A stretch of 6,080 nucleotides of DNA from Prevotellaceae bacterium (GCA_031288885.1 JAITQP010000021.1:1-6080); one strand, 5' to 3'. Shown: positions 1 through 6,080, numbered from the stretch's first letter. Numbers and translations: made by a program. The notes: generated by a model not told the origin, from the sequence alone.

Positions 1-557
1 TGCTGCTTGGCGTACTCCACAATGGTTGCCACAACCTGCCTGTGGCGGCTCCACTCGGGCTGCAAAAAGAGCTGGCACGAGGGGGATACCTTTGCGGCGT
101 TTTCCTCCGCCCAGCGCAAATCCTGCTCGCCCTCCACGATTACCTTCAGCTCGCTTGCCTGCGCAAAAATTTCGGGCAAAGGGGGCTGCCGGAGCTTTGG
201 CGAGAGGCAAATCCAATCCCACACGCCCGAGAGCGGCTGAGCGCCGGAGGTCTCCAAAAACGTGTGCATCCTTTTTGCCTTCAGGAGGCTGCAAAGTACG
301 TTGAGGTTGTAGCGGAGCGGCTCGCCGCCGGTTACCACCACCGCCTGCGCCGGAAACGCCGCCGCCCGCGCCGCAATTTCGTCCGCCGCAACAAGCGGAA
401 AGCTTTTAGCGTTCCACGTCATTTTGGCGTCGCACCAGCGGCAGCCCACATCGCAGCCGCCCAAGCGAATGAAGTAGGCAGGCTTCCCCATGTGAAACCC
501 CTCGCCCTGTATGGTGTAAAAATCTTCCACCAGCGGCAGCATTTTTCCGTCATCCAT
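1..557 (-). CDS. queE: 7-carboxy-7-deazaguanine synthase QueE, C-terminus cut by window edge
   Basis: Radical S-adenosylmethionine enzyme that converts 6-carboxy-tetrahydropterin to 7-carboxy-7-deazaguanine, the ring-contraction step on the way to preQ0, preQ1 and queuosine in tRNA; cytoplasmic. I translated 185 codons that stay open to the left edge. Visible marks are FYTIQGEGFH (residues 13-22), the iron-sulfur cluster motif C-x3-C-x2-C at Cys34, Cys38 and Cys41 (CDVGCRWCD), the SAM-binding TGGEPL (75-80), a FLETSG strand near 100, DWICLSPK near 115 and ELKVIVEG near 140. QueE proteins run a little over 200 residues, so about 20 to 25 are missing, including the usual C-terminal QTHK-like stretch. 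The start is taken at the first ATG (557); an in-frame TAA lies 17 codons upstream, and a second Met five codons in (542) is also possible. No good Shine-Dalgarno site is visible. It lies 55 bp downstream of gldG on the same strand with no terminator between, so co-transcription is likely. Family assignment is very secure. Confidence 0.95.
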   Translation of the reverse strand, partial: MDDGKMLPLVEDFYTIQGEGFHMGKPAYFIRLGGCDVGCRWCDAKMTWNAKSFPLVAADEIAARAAAFPAQAVVVTGGEPLRYNLNVLCSLLKAKRMHTFLETSGAQPLSGVWDWICLSPKLRQPPLPEIFAQASELKVIVEGEQDLRWAEENAAKVSPSCQLFLQPEWSRHRQVVATIVEYAKQ

Positions 558-590
558 GCAGTTGGTATTCAAAATCTCAAATTTTAGGTT

Positions 591-625
591 CTTAGCTCTC
601 AACTCTTAATTCTTAGCTCTTAACT
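591..625 (-). repeat. Five degenerate tandem heptamers, consensus AGTTAAG
   Basis: Read on the minus strand, 625 to 591 divides exactly into AGTTAAG, AGCTAAG, AATTAAG, AGTTGAG and AGCTAAG. A sixth, more decayed unit (AACCTAA) may follow at 590-584. The same array can be seen as a 17-base word repeated with period 21 (610-626 and 589-605, one mismatch). The array overlaps the last codons and the TAA stop (613-615) of gldG and fills much of the gap to queE. A/T-rich short repeats of this look are familiar between genes in Bacteroidota; no function is evident. Confidence 0.8.
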
Positions 626-2307
626 CCCCACTTCCGCCCGTATTTTTTCTTTCGGTAAAAAACAAACCCCAGCCCGCCAAGCGTTAGCAGCGCAAGGGGC
701 GCTATGGTGTTGACGGCAATCCACGCGCTGCGCTCCTGCACCACGCGGGCGCGGTCGAGCAGGCGCATGGTGACTACTTTTCCGCGCAGCGCAATGAGCC
801 CGCTATCATCGAGGAGGTAGGCCACAACGTTTTTTACAAGCTCCTTGTTTCCGTAGAGCACCTGCTTGGTGTAGCGGTCGTAGCCCAGCGGCAGGGCGCT
901 GCCGTTGGCCATTACGTCGTTGCGGATTACGTCGCCGTCGGCCACCACCACCTGCGCGGTGCGCACGCTTTTGGCGGCAAAGCTAAAGGGGCGACCGTTG
1001 TTGTACGACGATACCATCCGGCGCTGAAAAATGGAGGAGAACTCGCCCTGTAGCAGCGCTGCCACAGGAATGGCGCCTTGGCTGTAGAGGCGCGTGTTGA
1101 TGTTGTCGAGCACCTGCTCCAGCCCCACGTAAAACGGCGCGCTCTTGACAAACGAGCGCGGCGAGGTGGACAGCAGCGTTTGCTTGCTCACGCCCGCGCC
1201 CGACAGAGTGTCGATGGTGCCCGGGAATTCGGTTTTTATCACGTTCAGGTTGCGCGAGATGGGGTTGTCCGGCGACGGGAACAGCAGGGGGTAGTACGTC
1301 CACGGCAGGGGCGAAAACTTGGGGGGCATGCCTGCGGGGGCAACGTTTACCGGAATTAGGGCGCACTGCAAATCCTGCACCACGTTGGCGTTGATGCGCA
1401 CGCCGTAGCAAAACAGCATGTCGTTAAGGTTATGGTCGTTGATGATGCCAAAGGTCATGTGGCCGTTTGCCAAGCTGTCCTCGTGCACCGTCACCGGATC
1501 GATAAACCACGCCACCTTTCCGCCGCGCATGATGTGCTGGTCAACAACCAGCTTGTCGGCCTCGCTCCACGCCTTGGTGGGCTTGGCTATCACCGCCAGC
1601 GCGTAGCCGCTGAGCGCGCCCACGTCTCCGCGCAGCGTAATGCGGCTCACCTTGTAGTAGGCCGACAGCTCCTGCACCACGTCCGCCACCTGAGCGGCGC
1701 TCAGCTCGCCGTGCCCGTCGATAAAGGCAATCTTTTCGAGCTCCTTTCGCCCCAGCTCCTCGATGGCGCTAATGAGGAGGTACTCGAGGTTTTGGATGGC
1801 GTTGTTGATATTTTCTTCGGGGGAGATGTTGGGGTTGAGCTGCAAGAAATTCACCCCCCGCTGCCTGCCGTTGAGGCTCACGATGGCGCCGGGGAAGAGG
1901 TCTATTTGCGTCACGCCGCCCTCCGCGTTTTTTTCCTGTACCGTGTGGGGCAGCAAGCCTTTGCGCAGCAGCTCACGGTAAAAGGCCTCCTTTTGCCTGC
2001 CCATGGCCGGATTTACAAATTCGTACTCAAAGCGCTTGCCGGAGTACGCCTGCATATCGTCGAGCATATCCTTCGCGGCGCGCTGTAGCGGGCGCATCCC
2101 CACGGGCATTTCGCCCTCCAGATAAACCTTAATGAAGATGTCGGACGGCTGCCGGCGCAGCGCGTCCTTGGTGGCTTCGGACAGCGTGTAGCGCTTGTCG
2201 GCGGTGAGGTCAAGGCGCAGGTGAGAAGCATTTGCCAGCAGTAAAAGCGCCGCTACACCTGCCGCCACAGCGAAAAAATGCAGTATGTCTTTTTGCTTGA
2301 TTGTCAT
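613..2307 (-). CDS. gldG: Gliding-motility-type ABC transporter extracytoplasmic protein GldG
   Basis: Full-length 564-residue GldG homologue. In gliding flavobacteria GldG works with the permease GldF and the ATPase GldA as an ABC transporter needed for gliding; homologues also occur in Bacteroidota not known to glide, where the cargo is unknown. The sequence shows an N-terminal membrane segment at about 8-28, followed by the family-typical stretch LRLDLTADKRYTLSEATKDAL (first residues at 30). A large domain outside the membrane contains FIDGHGE (195-201), GGKVAWFIDPV (262-272) and VVVADGDVIRNDV (453-465). A second membrane segment lies at about 528-550 and is followed by a very basic tail (YRKKKYGRK). 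This two-anchor layout fits the family. The ATG at 2307 has AGGA six bases upstream and its own -7 box. gldF is often directly upstream in relatives; here a divergent gene stands there instead. The last codons and stop lie inside a heptamer array. The symbol rests on similarity recalled from the family; motility in this organism is not implied. Confidence 0.9.
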   Translation of the reverse strand: MTIKQKDILHFFAVAAGVAALLLLANASHLRLDLTADKRYTLSEATKDALRRQPSDIFIKVYLEGEMPVGMRPLQRAAKDMLDDMQAYSGKRFEYEFVNPAMGRQKEAFYRELLRKGLLPHTVQEKNAEGGVTQIDLFPGAIVSLNGRQRGVNFLQLNPNISPEENINNAIQNLEYLLISAIEELGRKELEKIAFIDGHGELSAAQVADVVQELSAYYKVSRITLRGDVGALSGYALAVIAKPTKAWSEADKLVVDQHIMRGGKVAWFIDPVTVHEDSLANGHMTFGIINDHNLNDMLFCYGVRINANVVQDLQCALIPVNVAPAGMPPKFSPLPWTYYPLLFPSPDNPISRNLNVIKTEFPGTIDTLSGAGVSKQTLLSTSPRSFVKSAPFYVGLEQVLDNINTRLYSQGAIPVAALLQGEFSSIFQRRMVSSYNNGRPFSFAAKSVRTAQVVVADGDVIRNDVMANGSALPLGYDRYTKQVLYGNKELVKNVVAYLLDDSGLIALRGKVVTMRLLDRARVVQERSAWIAVNTIAPLALLTLGGLGFVFYRKKKYGRKWGVKS

Positions 2308-2313
2308 TGTAAA

Positions 2314-2317
2314 TCCT
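2314..2317 (-). promoter_or_regulatory. Ribosome binding site of gldG (AGGA)
   Basis: AGGA on the minus strand, six bases before the ATG at 2307. It is the only clear Shine-Dalgarno-like site among the genes of this window and supports the chosen gldG start. Confidence 0.55.
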
Positions 2318-2332
2318 ATTTGCCAAGTTGGG

Positions 2333-2356
2333 CTTGCAAATATACGAATTTACAAG
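2333..2356. repeat. Imperfect 24-bp inverted repeat over the gldG -7 box
   Basis: The half sites are CTTGcAAAT (2333-2341) and AATTTaCAAG (2347-2356). Pairing from the ends inward gives CTTG/CAAG, one mismatch, then AAAT/ATTT, so 8 of the 9 outer pairs match. The repeat covers the whole gldG -7 box, where a dimeric repressor could act. The stretch is A/T-rich, so a chance match is quite possible. Confidence 0.35.
2337..2344 (-). promoter_or_regulatory. Putative gldG promoter, -7 box TATATTTG
   Basis: Minus-strand TATATTTG matches the Bacteroidota -7 consensus TAnnTTTG at every fixed position. Transcription would start near 2330-2333 and give a leader of roughly 25 bases before the gldG ATG, including its AGGA. 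No good -33 TTTG stands 19-21 bases upstream; only a TTCTTTC-like stretch is there. If real, gldG starts its own transcript rather than being the second gene behind gldF. Confidence 0.55.
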
Positions 2357-2382
2357 TTAGAAAGAATGATAAAAATAGAAAT

Positions 2383-2396
2383 AAAGTTGTAACTTT
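2383..2396. repeat. 14-bp inverted repeat AAAGTT-GT-AACTTT over the ATPase operon -7 box
   Basis: Two perfect 6-bp arms flank a GT centre. The right arm makes up most of the plus-strand -7 box TAACTTTG. It may be an operator, or a by-product of A/T-rich promoter sequence. It differs in sequence from the repeat at 2333-2356 on the gldG side. Confidence 0.3.
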
Positions 2397-2397
2397 G
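2390..2397 (+). promoter_or_regulatory. Putative promoter of the ATPase-nuclease operon, -7 box TAACTTTG
   Basis: TAACTTTG is an exact match to the Bacteroidota -7 consensus TAnnTTTG. The expected transcription start is about 2401-2404. That places the ATG at 2403 at the very 5' end of the message and leaves about 36 bases of leader before the ATG at 2439, which favours the latter as the true start. A clear -33 TTTG is missing at the expected distance (around 2366-2370), so the promoter may be weak or need an activator. Confidence 0.55.
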
Positions 2398-2438
2398 TCG
2401 AGATGTTGAAAATGCCAACTTACTATCCACTATTAATT

Positions 2439-4049
2439 ATGAGATACTTTAATATTGCAGGGCCGTGTAACGTTACAGATCATTACATGATAAACGCCTC
2501 TACCCGTTTGAGAGGTGTAGAGCAGCTGATAGCTCAAAAACAATACTTTGTAATCCACGCCGCGCGCCAGAGCGGGAAAACCACCTACCTTAGGGATTTG
2601 ACCCAACGGCTCAACGCCGGTGGGCAATACTATGCGCTGTATTGCTCGCTGGAGGGAGTCCAAAACGTTACCGACGCGAAAGAGGGGATACCGGCGGTAG
2701 TCAGCTGCATCAAAAAATTTCTTTTGTTTTCGCCAGTTCCCGAGGGAGACAAGTTTGCGGAAGATGCAGACATGACAGATTATTTAAACGTTCTCAGCAT
2801 CGCTTTAACGCTGCTTTGCATGCAGCTGGATAAGCCGTTAGTAATACTTTTCGATGAGGTCGATTGCCTAAGCGAGGGAACGCTGATTTCTTTTTTACGT
2901 CAGCTGCGAAGCGGCTATAATGACCGCAGCACTGTGCCTTTCCCCCACTCCGTGGCGCTGGTAGGCATGCGCAACATCCGCGACTACAAGGCCAAAGTCC
3001 GCCCCGACAGCGAGTCGCTGGGCAGCGCAAGCCCGTTCAACATCGTTACAAAAACGTACACGCTACAGAATTTTACCAAAGAGGAGATTACGCACCTTGT
3101 TACAAAAACGTACACGCTACAGAATTTTACCAAAGAAGAGATTACGCACCTTTACCGCCAGCATACCGACGCAACGGGGCAGCTATTTGAGGAAGACGCC
3201 ATAGCGCTGGTGTGTGAGCAGACGCAGGGGCAACCGTGGCTGGTGAACGCCATTGCCAACCAAGCGATTGTGGAGATTTTGCAGTCGGACTACACCAAGC
3301 CCGTTACGGCGGCGCTGGTGGACGAGGCCATCCAAAGCATCATCCTCAACCGCCCAACGCACATTGACAGCTTGCTGGAGCGCCTGAAGGAGGATAGGGT
3401 GCGCAGCATTGTAGAGCCGATGATACTCGGCGAGGGCTTTATCGACAAGGAGTCGGACGATTTCCTGTACGCGCGGGATTTGGGCTTAATTCGCGTGGTA
3501 AACTCGCTGGTAGAGCCGGCCAACCCGATATACGCTGAGGTGATTGTCCGCAAGCTGTCATCGCTGGCGCAGGAGGAGCTGAAAAACCCGAAGTACCCCT
3601 ACCGGCTGCCGCGCTACCTGAAGGACGGACAAATAGACATGGACTACCTGATGCGCGATTTTCAGCAGTTCTGGCGCGAAAACAGCGCCATTTGGGTAAA
3701 AAAGTGCGACTATGAGGAGGCCGCGCCCCACTTGGTGCTGATGGCATTTCTTCAGCGGGTGGCGAACGGCGGCGGGCAAATTTTTAGGGAAATTGCGTCG
3801 GGAACCGGTCGTCTTGACCTCTGCCTGCTGTACGAAAACCGGAAATACCCGATTGAGCTCAAGATACGCTACGGGGAGAAGTATCTGGAGGAGGGGCTTG
3901 AGCAAACCGCCCGATACATGGATATCCTTGGCTGCTCCGAAGGCTGGATGGTTGTCTTTGACCGCCGCACCGCCGTTAAGTGGGAGGATAAAATTTACAC
4001 GAAAAAAGAAACCGTGGACGGGAAAACGATTACGATTGTGGGTGTTTAA
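2439..4049 (+). CDS. AAA-like ATPase with C-terminal PD-(D/E)XK nuclease-like domain
   Basis: 536 residues from ATG 2439. An in-frame ATG at 2403 would add 12 residues, but it sits at the predicted transcript start, and relatives as I recall them begin like MRYFNIAGPCN. The ATP-binding part comes first: AARQSGKTT (41-49, Lys47; the first Walker A glycine is replaced), Walker B VILFDEVD (135-142, Asp139 and Glu140), and a sensor-like strand SVALVGMRNIRD (171-182). A helical region around 250-300 contains TQGQPWLVNAIANQA. The C-terminal domain has GTGRLDL with Asp460 and PIELK with Glu473 and Lys475, the D...ExK layout of PD-(D/E)XK nucleases. I would expect a hit to the AAA-like family (possibly Pfam PF14516), from memory. 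No signal peptide or membrane segment is seen, so it is presumably cytoplasmic. Residues 203-220 are repeated exactly as 221-238. The next gene follows after 14 bp, so they form an operon. Biological role unknown; defence or mobile-element control is only a guess. Confidence 0.88.
   Translation: MRYFNIAGPCNVTDHYMINASTRLRGVEQLIAQKQYFVIHAARQSGKTTYLRDLTQRLNAGGQYYALYCSLEGVQNVTDAKEGIPAVVSCIKKFLLFSPVPEGDKFAEDADMTDYLNVLSIALTLLCMQLDKPLVILFDEVDCLSEGTLISFLRQLRSGYNDRSTVPFPHSVALVGMRNIRDYKAKVRPDSESLGSASPFNIVTKTYTLQNFTKEEITHLVTKTYTLQNFTKEEITHLYRQHTDATGQLFEEDAIALVCEQTQGQPWLVNAIANQAIVEILQSDYTKPVTAALVDEAIQSIILNRPTHIDSLLERLKEDRVRSIVEPMILGEGFIDKESDDFLYARDLGLIRVVNSLVEPANPIYAEVIVRKLSSLAQEELKNPKYPYRLPRYLKDGQIDMDYLMRDFQQFWRENSAIWVKKCDYEEAAPHLVLMAFLQRVANGGGQIFREIASGTGRLDLCLLYENRKYPIELKIRYGEKYLEEGLEQTARYMDILGCSEGWMVVFDRRTAVKWEDKIYTKKETVDGKTITIVGV
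3045..3152 (+). repeat. 54-bp in-frame tandem duplication inside the first ATPase gene
   Basis: Bases 3045-3098 and 3099-3152 are head-to-tail copies that differ at one position only (G at 3083, A at 3137), a silent GAG/GAA change. Each unit codes for 18 residues, VTKTYTLQNF followed by TKEEITHL. In relatives as I recall them this segment occurs once, just before the YRQHT helix. The near identity points to a recent event that kept the reading frame. Confidence 0.97.
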
Positions 4050-4063
4050 CAAAGCCAACAAAT

Positions 4064-5785
4064 ATGAAAACAGGTGTAAAGCGTTTGCCCTACGGCAATT
4101 CAAATTTCGGCAACGTAATTACTGAAGGCTATGCGTATGTGGATAAAACGCAGTTTATCGAGCTGCTGGAGAATGAACCCAACAAAAACCAATTTTTCAT
4201 TCGCCCGCGCAAGTTCGGCAAAAGCTTATTCTACTCAACGCTATACCACTACTACGATTTGAACAAGGCAGCCGATTTTGAAAAATTTTTCGGGAATTTG
4301 TACATCGGTAAGCATCCCACGCCAAGGCGCAACAGCTACGTGGTGCTGAAGTTCAACTTTTCGGGGATAAATACGACCGGCATAGAAGATTTCAGGTTCG
4401 ATTTTAACCGGAAAATAGTTGCGGCAGTGGTAGATTGCTTTACGGAGTATAGCGATGTTATTCCGGATGCGGCTGAAAAAATCAAGGAGGTGAAAAGCAT
4501 GAACAGCTTTTCCGGCGCGCTGGAGGCTGCCTATACCGCCATAAAGTCAATCCGGCGCGAGATATTCGTGCTCGTTGACGAGTACGACCATTTCGCCAAC
4601 GACCTCATTGCAATGGGAAAGCTTGCAGGCGAGGAGGTTTACAAAACGATGGTAACCGCCAACGGCCTTGTGCGCGATTTTTACGAAACGCTGAAAATAG
4701 GAACCTCCGAGTTCATCGACCGCATATTCATCACCGGCATTTCGCCGGTAATGCTCAACGACCTGACCAGCGGGTTTAACATTGCAGACAACCTGACGCT
4801 CGATTTGAAGTACAATGAAATGATGGGCTTTACGCAGAAAGAGGTGGACGCGCTGATGGCTGAAACCGGCGTTGACCCCGCCTGTATCAACGTGGACATG
4901 GGGCTGTACTATAACGGGTACCTTTTTCATAAAGATGGGAAAAACAGGGTGTATAACCCCTCCATGGTACTCTACTTTTTTAACCAGCTGCTGAAGTACG
5001 GGAAGCCTCCGGAAAACATTGTCGACGAAAACCTGAAAACCGACTACGGACGCATACAGCGCTTGGTGCAGAACGAGCGCAACCGCGAAAAGCTGCTGAA
5101 AATAATCAAAAACAACGGCATAGAGTCGGATATTATACCGCAATTTTCCATCGACCGCATGTACGACGATGAATATTTCGTTTCGCTGCTGGTATACATG
5201 GGCTTGCTTACCATCGACAGGGTGGAGGAGGGAAGCCTCCGCCTGAAAATCCCCAACTACACCATTCAGGCGCTGTTCTGGGAGTACATCGAAAAGCTAA
5301 CCGTCAGTACGAATGAGGATGTAGTGGTTGATTTGAGCGAGCAGAAAGCGTCCCTCCGGGAGCTGGCTTACCGCGGAAATCCTCATCCGTACATTGAGTA
5401 CGTGAGCAGCAATATTTTCAAGCGCCTATCGAACCGCGATTTGATTTCGTTCGACGAGAAGTACATAAAAATCATGCTCTTCAACGGTTTGTTTCAGAGC
5501 AAGCTCTACGTGCCGGTTTCCGAGGCGGAGGTCGAAGACGGGTATATGGATATTTTCCTGCACCGCAGTCCCCTATTGCCCGACGTCAAGTACGAGTGGG
5601 TTTGGGAGATTAAGTACCTCAAGAAAGAAAATGAAGCCGAGCTGAAAGCCAATCAGCACAAAGCTATCGAACAGCTGGAGAAGTACCGGTGTTCTGAGCG
5701 GTTTGCAAATCGCGCAGATGTAAAATTTGCCTCCATAACGTTCATAGGAAAAGACAGGTATGAGATTACACAAATCGGCGGTTGA
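4064..5785 (+). CDS. AAA-ATPase-like protein with C-terminal PD-(D/E)XK nuclease domain
   Basis: 573 residues, complete. The N-terminal part matches the AAA-ATPase-like family (Pfam PF09820 from memory): LPYGNSNFGNVI and YAYVDKTQFI (8-32), a P-loop of the form FIRPRKFGKS (45-54, Lys53, lacking the canonical first glycine), Walker B FVLVDEYDHF (168-177, Asp172 and Glu173), FITGISPVML (222-231), YYNGYLF (282-288) and VYNPSMVLYFF (296-306). The C-terminal part resembles PDDEXK_9 (PF08011): EAEVEDGYMDIFL with Asp496, then WEIKYLK with Glu515 and Lys517, and a closing FIGKDRYEI stretch. All key positions are intact and the length is normal. The ATG at 4064 is 14 bp after the upstream stop; no Shine-Dalgarno site is visible, common in Bacteroidota. 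No signal or membrane segment is seen, so it is cytoplasmic. Shared transcription with the upstream ATPase is likely, ending at the hairpins after 5964. The family is very common in gut Bacteroidota and has no firmly assigned function. Confidence 0.92.
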   Translation: MKTGVKRLPYGNSNFGNVITEGYAYVDKTQFIELLENEPNKNQFFIRPRKFGKSLFYSTLYHYYDLNKAADFEKFFGNLYIGKHPTPRRNSYVVLKFNFSGINTTGIEDFRFDFNRKIVAAVVDCFTEYSDVIPDAAEKIKEVKSMNSFSGALEAAYTAIKSIRREIFVLVDEYDHFANDLIAMGKLAGEEVYKTMVTANGLVRDFYETLKIGTSEFIDRIFITGISPVMLNDLTSGFNIADNLTLDLKYNEMMGFTQKEVDALMAETGVDPACINVDMGLYYNGYLFHKDGKNRVYNPSMVLYFFNQLLKYGKPPENIVDENLKTDYGRIQRLVQNERNREKLLKIIKNNGIESDIIPQFSIDRMYDDEYFVSLLVYMGLLTIDRVEEGSLRLKIPNYTIQALFWEYIEKLTVSTNEDVVVDLSEQKASLRELAYRGNPHPYIEYVSSNIFKRLSNRDLISFDEKYIKIMLFNGLFQSKLYVPVSEAEVEDGYMDIFLHRSPLLPDVKYEWVWEIKYLKKENEAELKANQHKAIEQLEKYRCSERFANRADVKFASITFIGKDRYEITQIGG

Positions 5786-5963
5786 GCGCAGCTAATTGCA
5801 GTGGGGACGGACTATTTATGATTACATTATGGCACAAAATTTTCTCCATATTATCGCGAGGTCGCTTACGGCAGGTGACATAACGCCCCCCACACACAAT
5901 GGCGAGCCCGCAAGTTACATAAATTTTACTTCATTTACAACAGCTTGTGGATCTTATTTAGGG
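5786..5963 (+). other. Stretch without a convincing gene between the second ATPase gene and its terminators
   Basis: A/T-rich with a local C-rich tract (5886-5891). The longest ATG-initiated frame noted on the plus strand is 21 codons (5818-5883) and has no ribosome binding site. I found no tRNA, SRP RNA or tmRNA signature. A GTGGGG at 5801-5806 could pair with CCCCAC at 5888-5893, which would close a larger fold, but the inner helices are weak. It is most simply the 3' untranslated part of the operon message; a small RNA made from here cannot be excluded. Confidence 0.5.
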
Positions 5964-6000
5964 GTGAATGGCTACGTATTTTTGCCGTTCACTTTTTTTT
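5964..6000 (+). terminator. Intrinsic terminator 1
   Basis: Stem arms GTGAATGGC (5964-5972) and GCCGTTCAC (5984-5992) form nine pairs including one G-U, with an 11-base loop, followed at once by eight T (5993-6000). The T tract is on the plus strand only, so it ends transcription from the ATPase side. Confidence 0.85.
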
Positions 6001-6021
6001 CGCCCACCTCTACAAGTCGCG

Positions 6022-6057
6022 TAGCAGACAGCCTTTCCGGCTGCCTGCTATTTTTTT
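6022..6057 (+). terminator. Intrinsic terminator 2
   Basis: Stem arms TAGCAGACAGCC (6022-6033) and GGCTGCCTGCTA (6039-6050) form 11 of 12 pairs (one A-C mismatch at 6028/6044), with a 5-base loop TTTCC and seven T (6051-6057). It is stronger than terminator 1 and lies only 21 bases after it. It has no T tract on the other strand, so it also works for plus-strand transcripts. Confidence 0.9.
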
Positions 6058-6080
6058 GCGTGCAGAATACTCACCGGAAA

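Noticed and set aside
42..587. Long open frame on the plus strand opposite queE
   Set aside because: The minus strand codes for an unmistakable QueE with its cluster cysteines; the plus-strand frame has basic, low-complexity composition typical of an antisense shadow.
1432..2088. 218-codon open frame on the plus strand inside gldG
   Set aside because: It is antisense to a full-length, conserved gldG and reflects G+C-rich third codon positions; no recognisable motif.
3045..3152. Direct repeats considered as a CRISPR array or mobile-element target duplication
   Set aside because: There are only two copies, with no spacer between them, in frame within a coding gene; this is a simple tandem duplication.
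3558..4103. 181-codon minus-strand open frame across the end of the first ATPase gene
   Set aside because: It overlaps the conserved nuclease domain on the plus strand and shows no family features.
4547..5143. 198-codon minus-strand open frame inside the second ATPase gene
   Set aside because: It is an antisense shadow of a well-conserved coding sequence.
5818..5883. 21-codon frame encoding a small basic, hydrophobic peptide (starts MITLWHKIF)
   Set aside because: No ribosome binding site, no promoter and no recognised family; frames this short occur by chance in A/T-rich sequence.
5977..5984. TATTTTTG, an exact TAnnTTTG promoter-box match
   Set aside because: It lies in the loop and arm of terminator 1 and has no -33 element at 19-21 bases, so it is best explained by the terminator.

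Overview
The window looks like a piece of a Bacteroidota chromosome, probably Bacteroidales-like. The evidence is a GldG-type protein, promoter boxes that match the Bacteroidota -7 consensus TAnnTTTG on both sides of the divergent intergenic region, weak use of Shine-Dalgarno sites, and two ATPase/nuclease families that are typically multicopy in this phylum. The species cannot be named from the sequence.

Layout. Bases 1-557 (minus strand) hold most of queE, the radical-SAM 7-carboxy-7-deazaguanine synthase of the queuosine pathway; its last residues lie beyond the left edge. Upstream of it on the same strand is gldG (613-2307), a membrane-anchored extracytoplasmic component of a Gld-type ABC transporter. 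A small array of degenerate heptamers (591-625) covers the gldG stop codon and the gap to queE. The 131-bp region 2308-2438 carries divergent promoters, one for gldG and one for the plus-strand genes. Each -7 box lies inside an imperfect or short inverted repeat.

On the plus strand, two large genes 14 bp apart form an apparent operon. The first (2439-4049) is an AAA-like ATPase with a C-terminal PD-(D/E)XK nuclease-like domain. The second (4064-5785) is a different AAA-ATPase-like protein, also with a C-terminal PD-(D/E)XK domain. The first carries a very recent 54-bp in-frame tandem duplication with one silent difference. After the second gene come about 180 bases without a convincing gene, then two consecutive plus-strand terminators (5964-6000 and 6022-6057).

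How the genes relate. queE and gldG share a strand and are probably co-transcribed, but belong to unrelated processes (tRNA modification; envelope ABC transport). No gldF-like gene lies directly upstream of gldG, where it often is in relatives. The ATPase-nuclease pair occupies that position, as an accessory module would if inserted there, but no transposase, att site or target duplication is visible. The pair's function is unknown. Two different ATPases, each ending in a nuclease-fold domain and bounded by a promoter and strong terminators, make it the best candidate here for an undescribed system.
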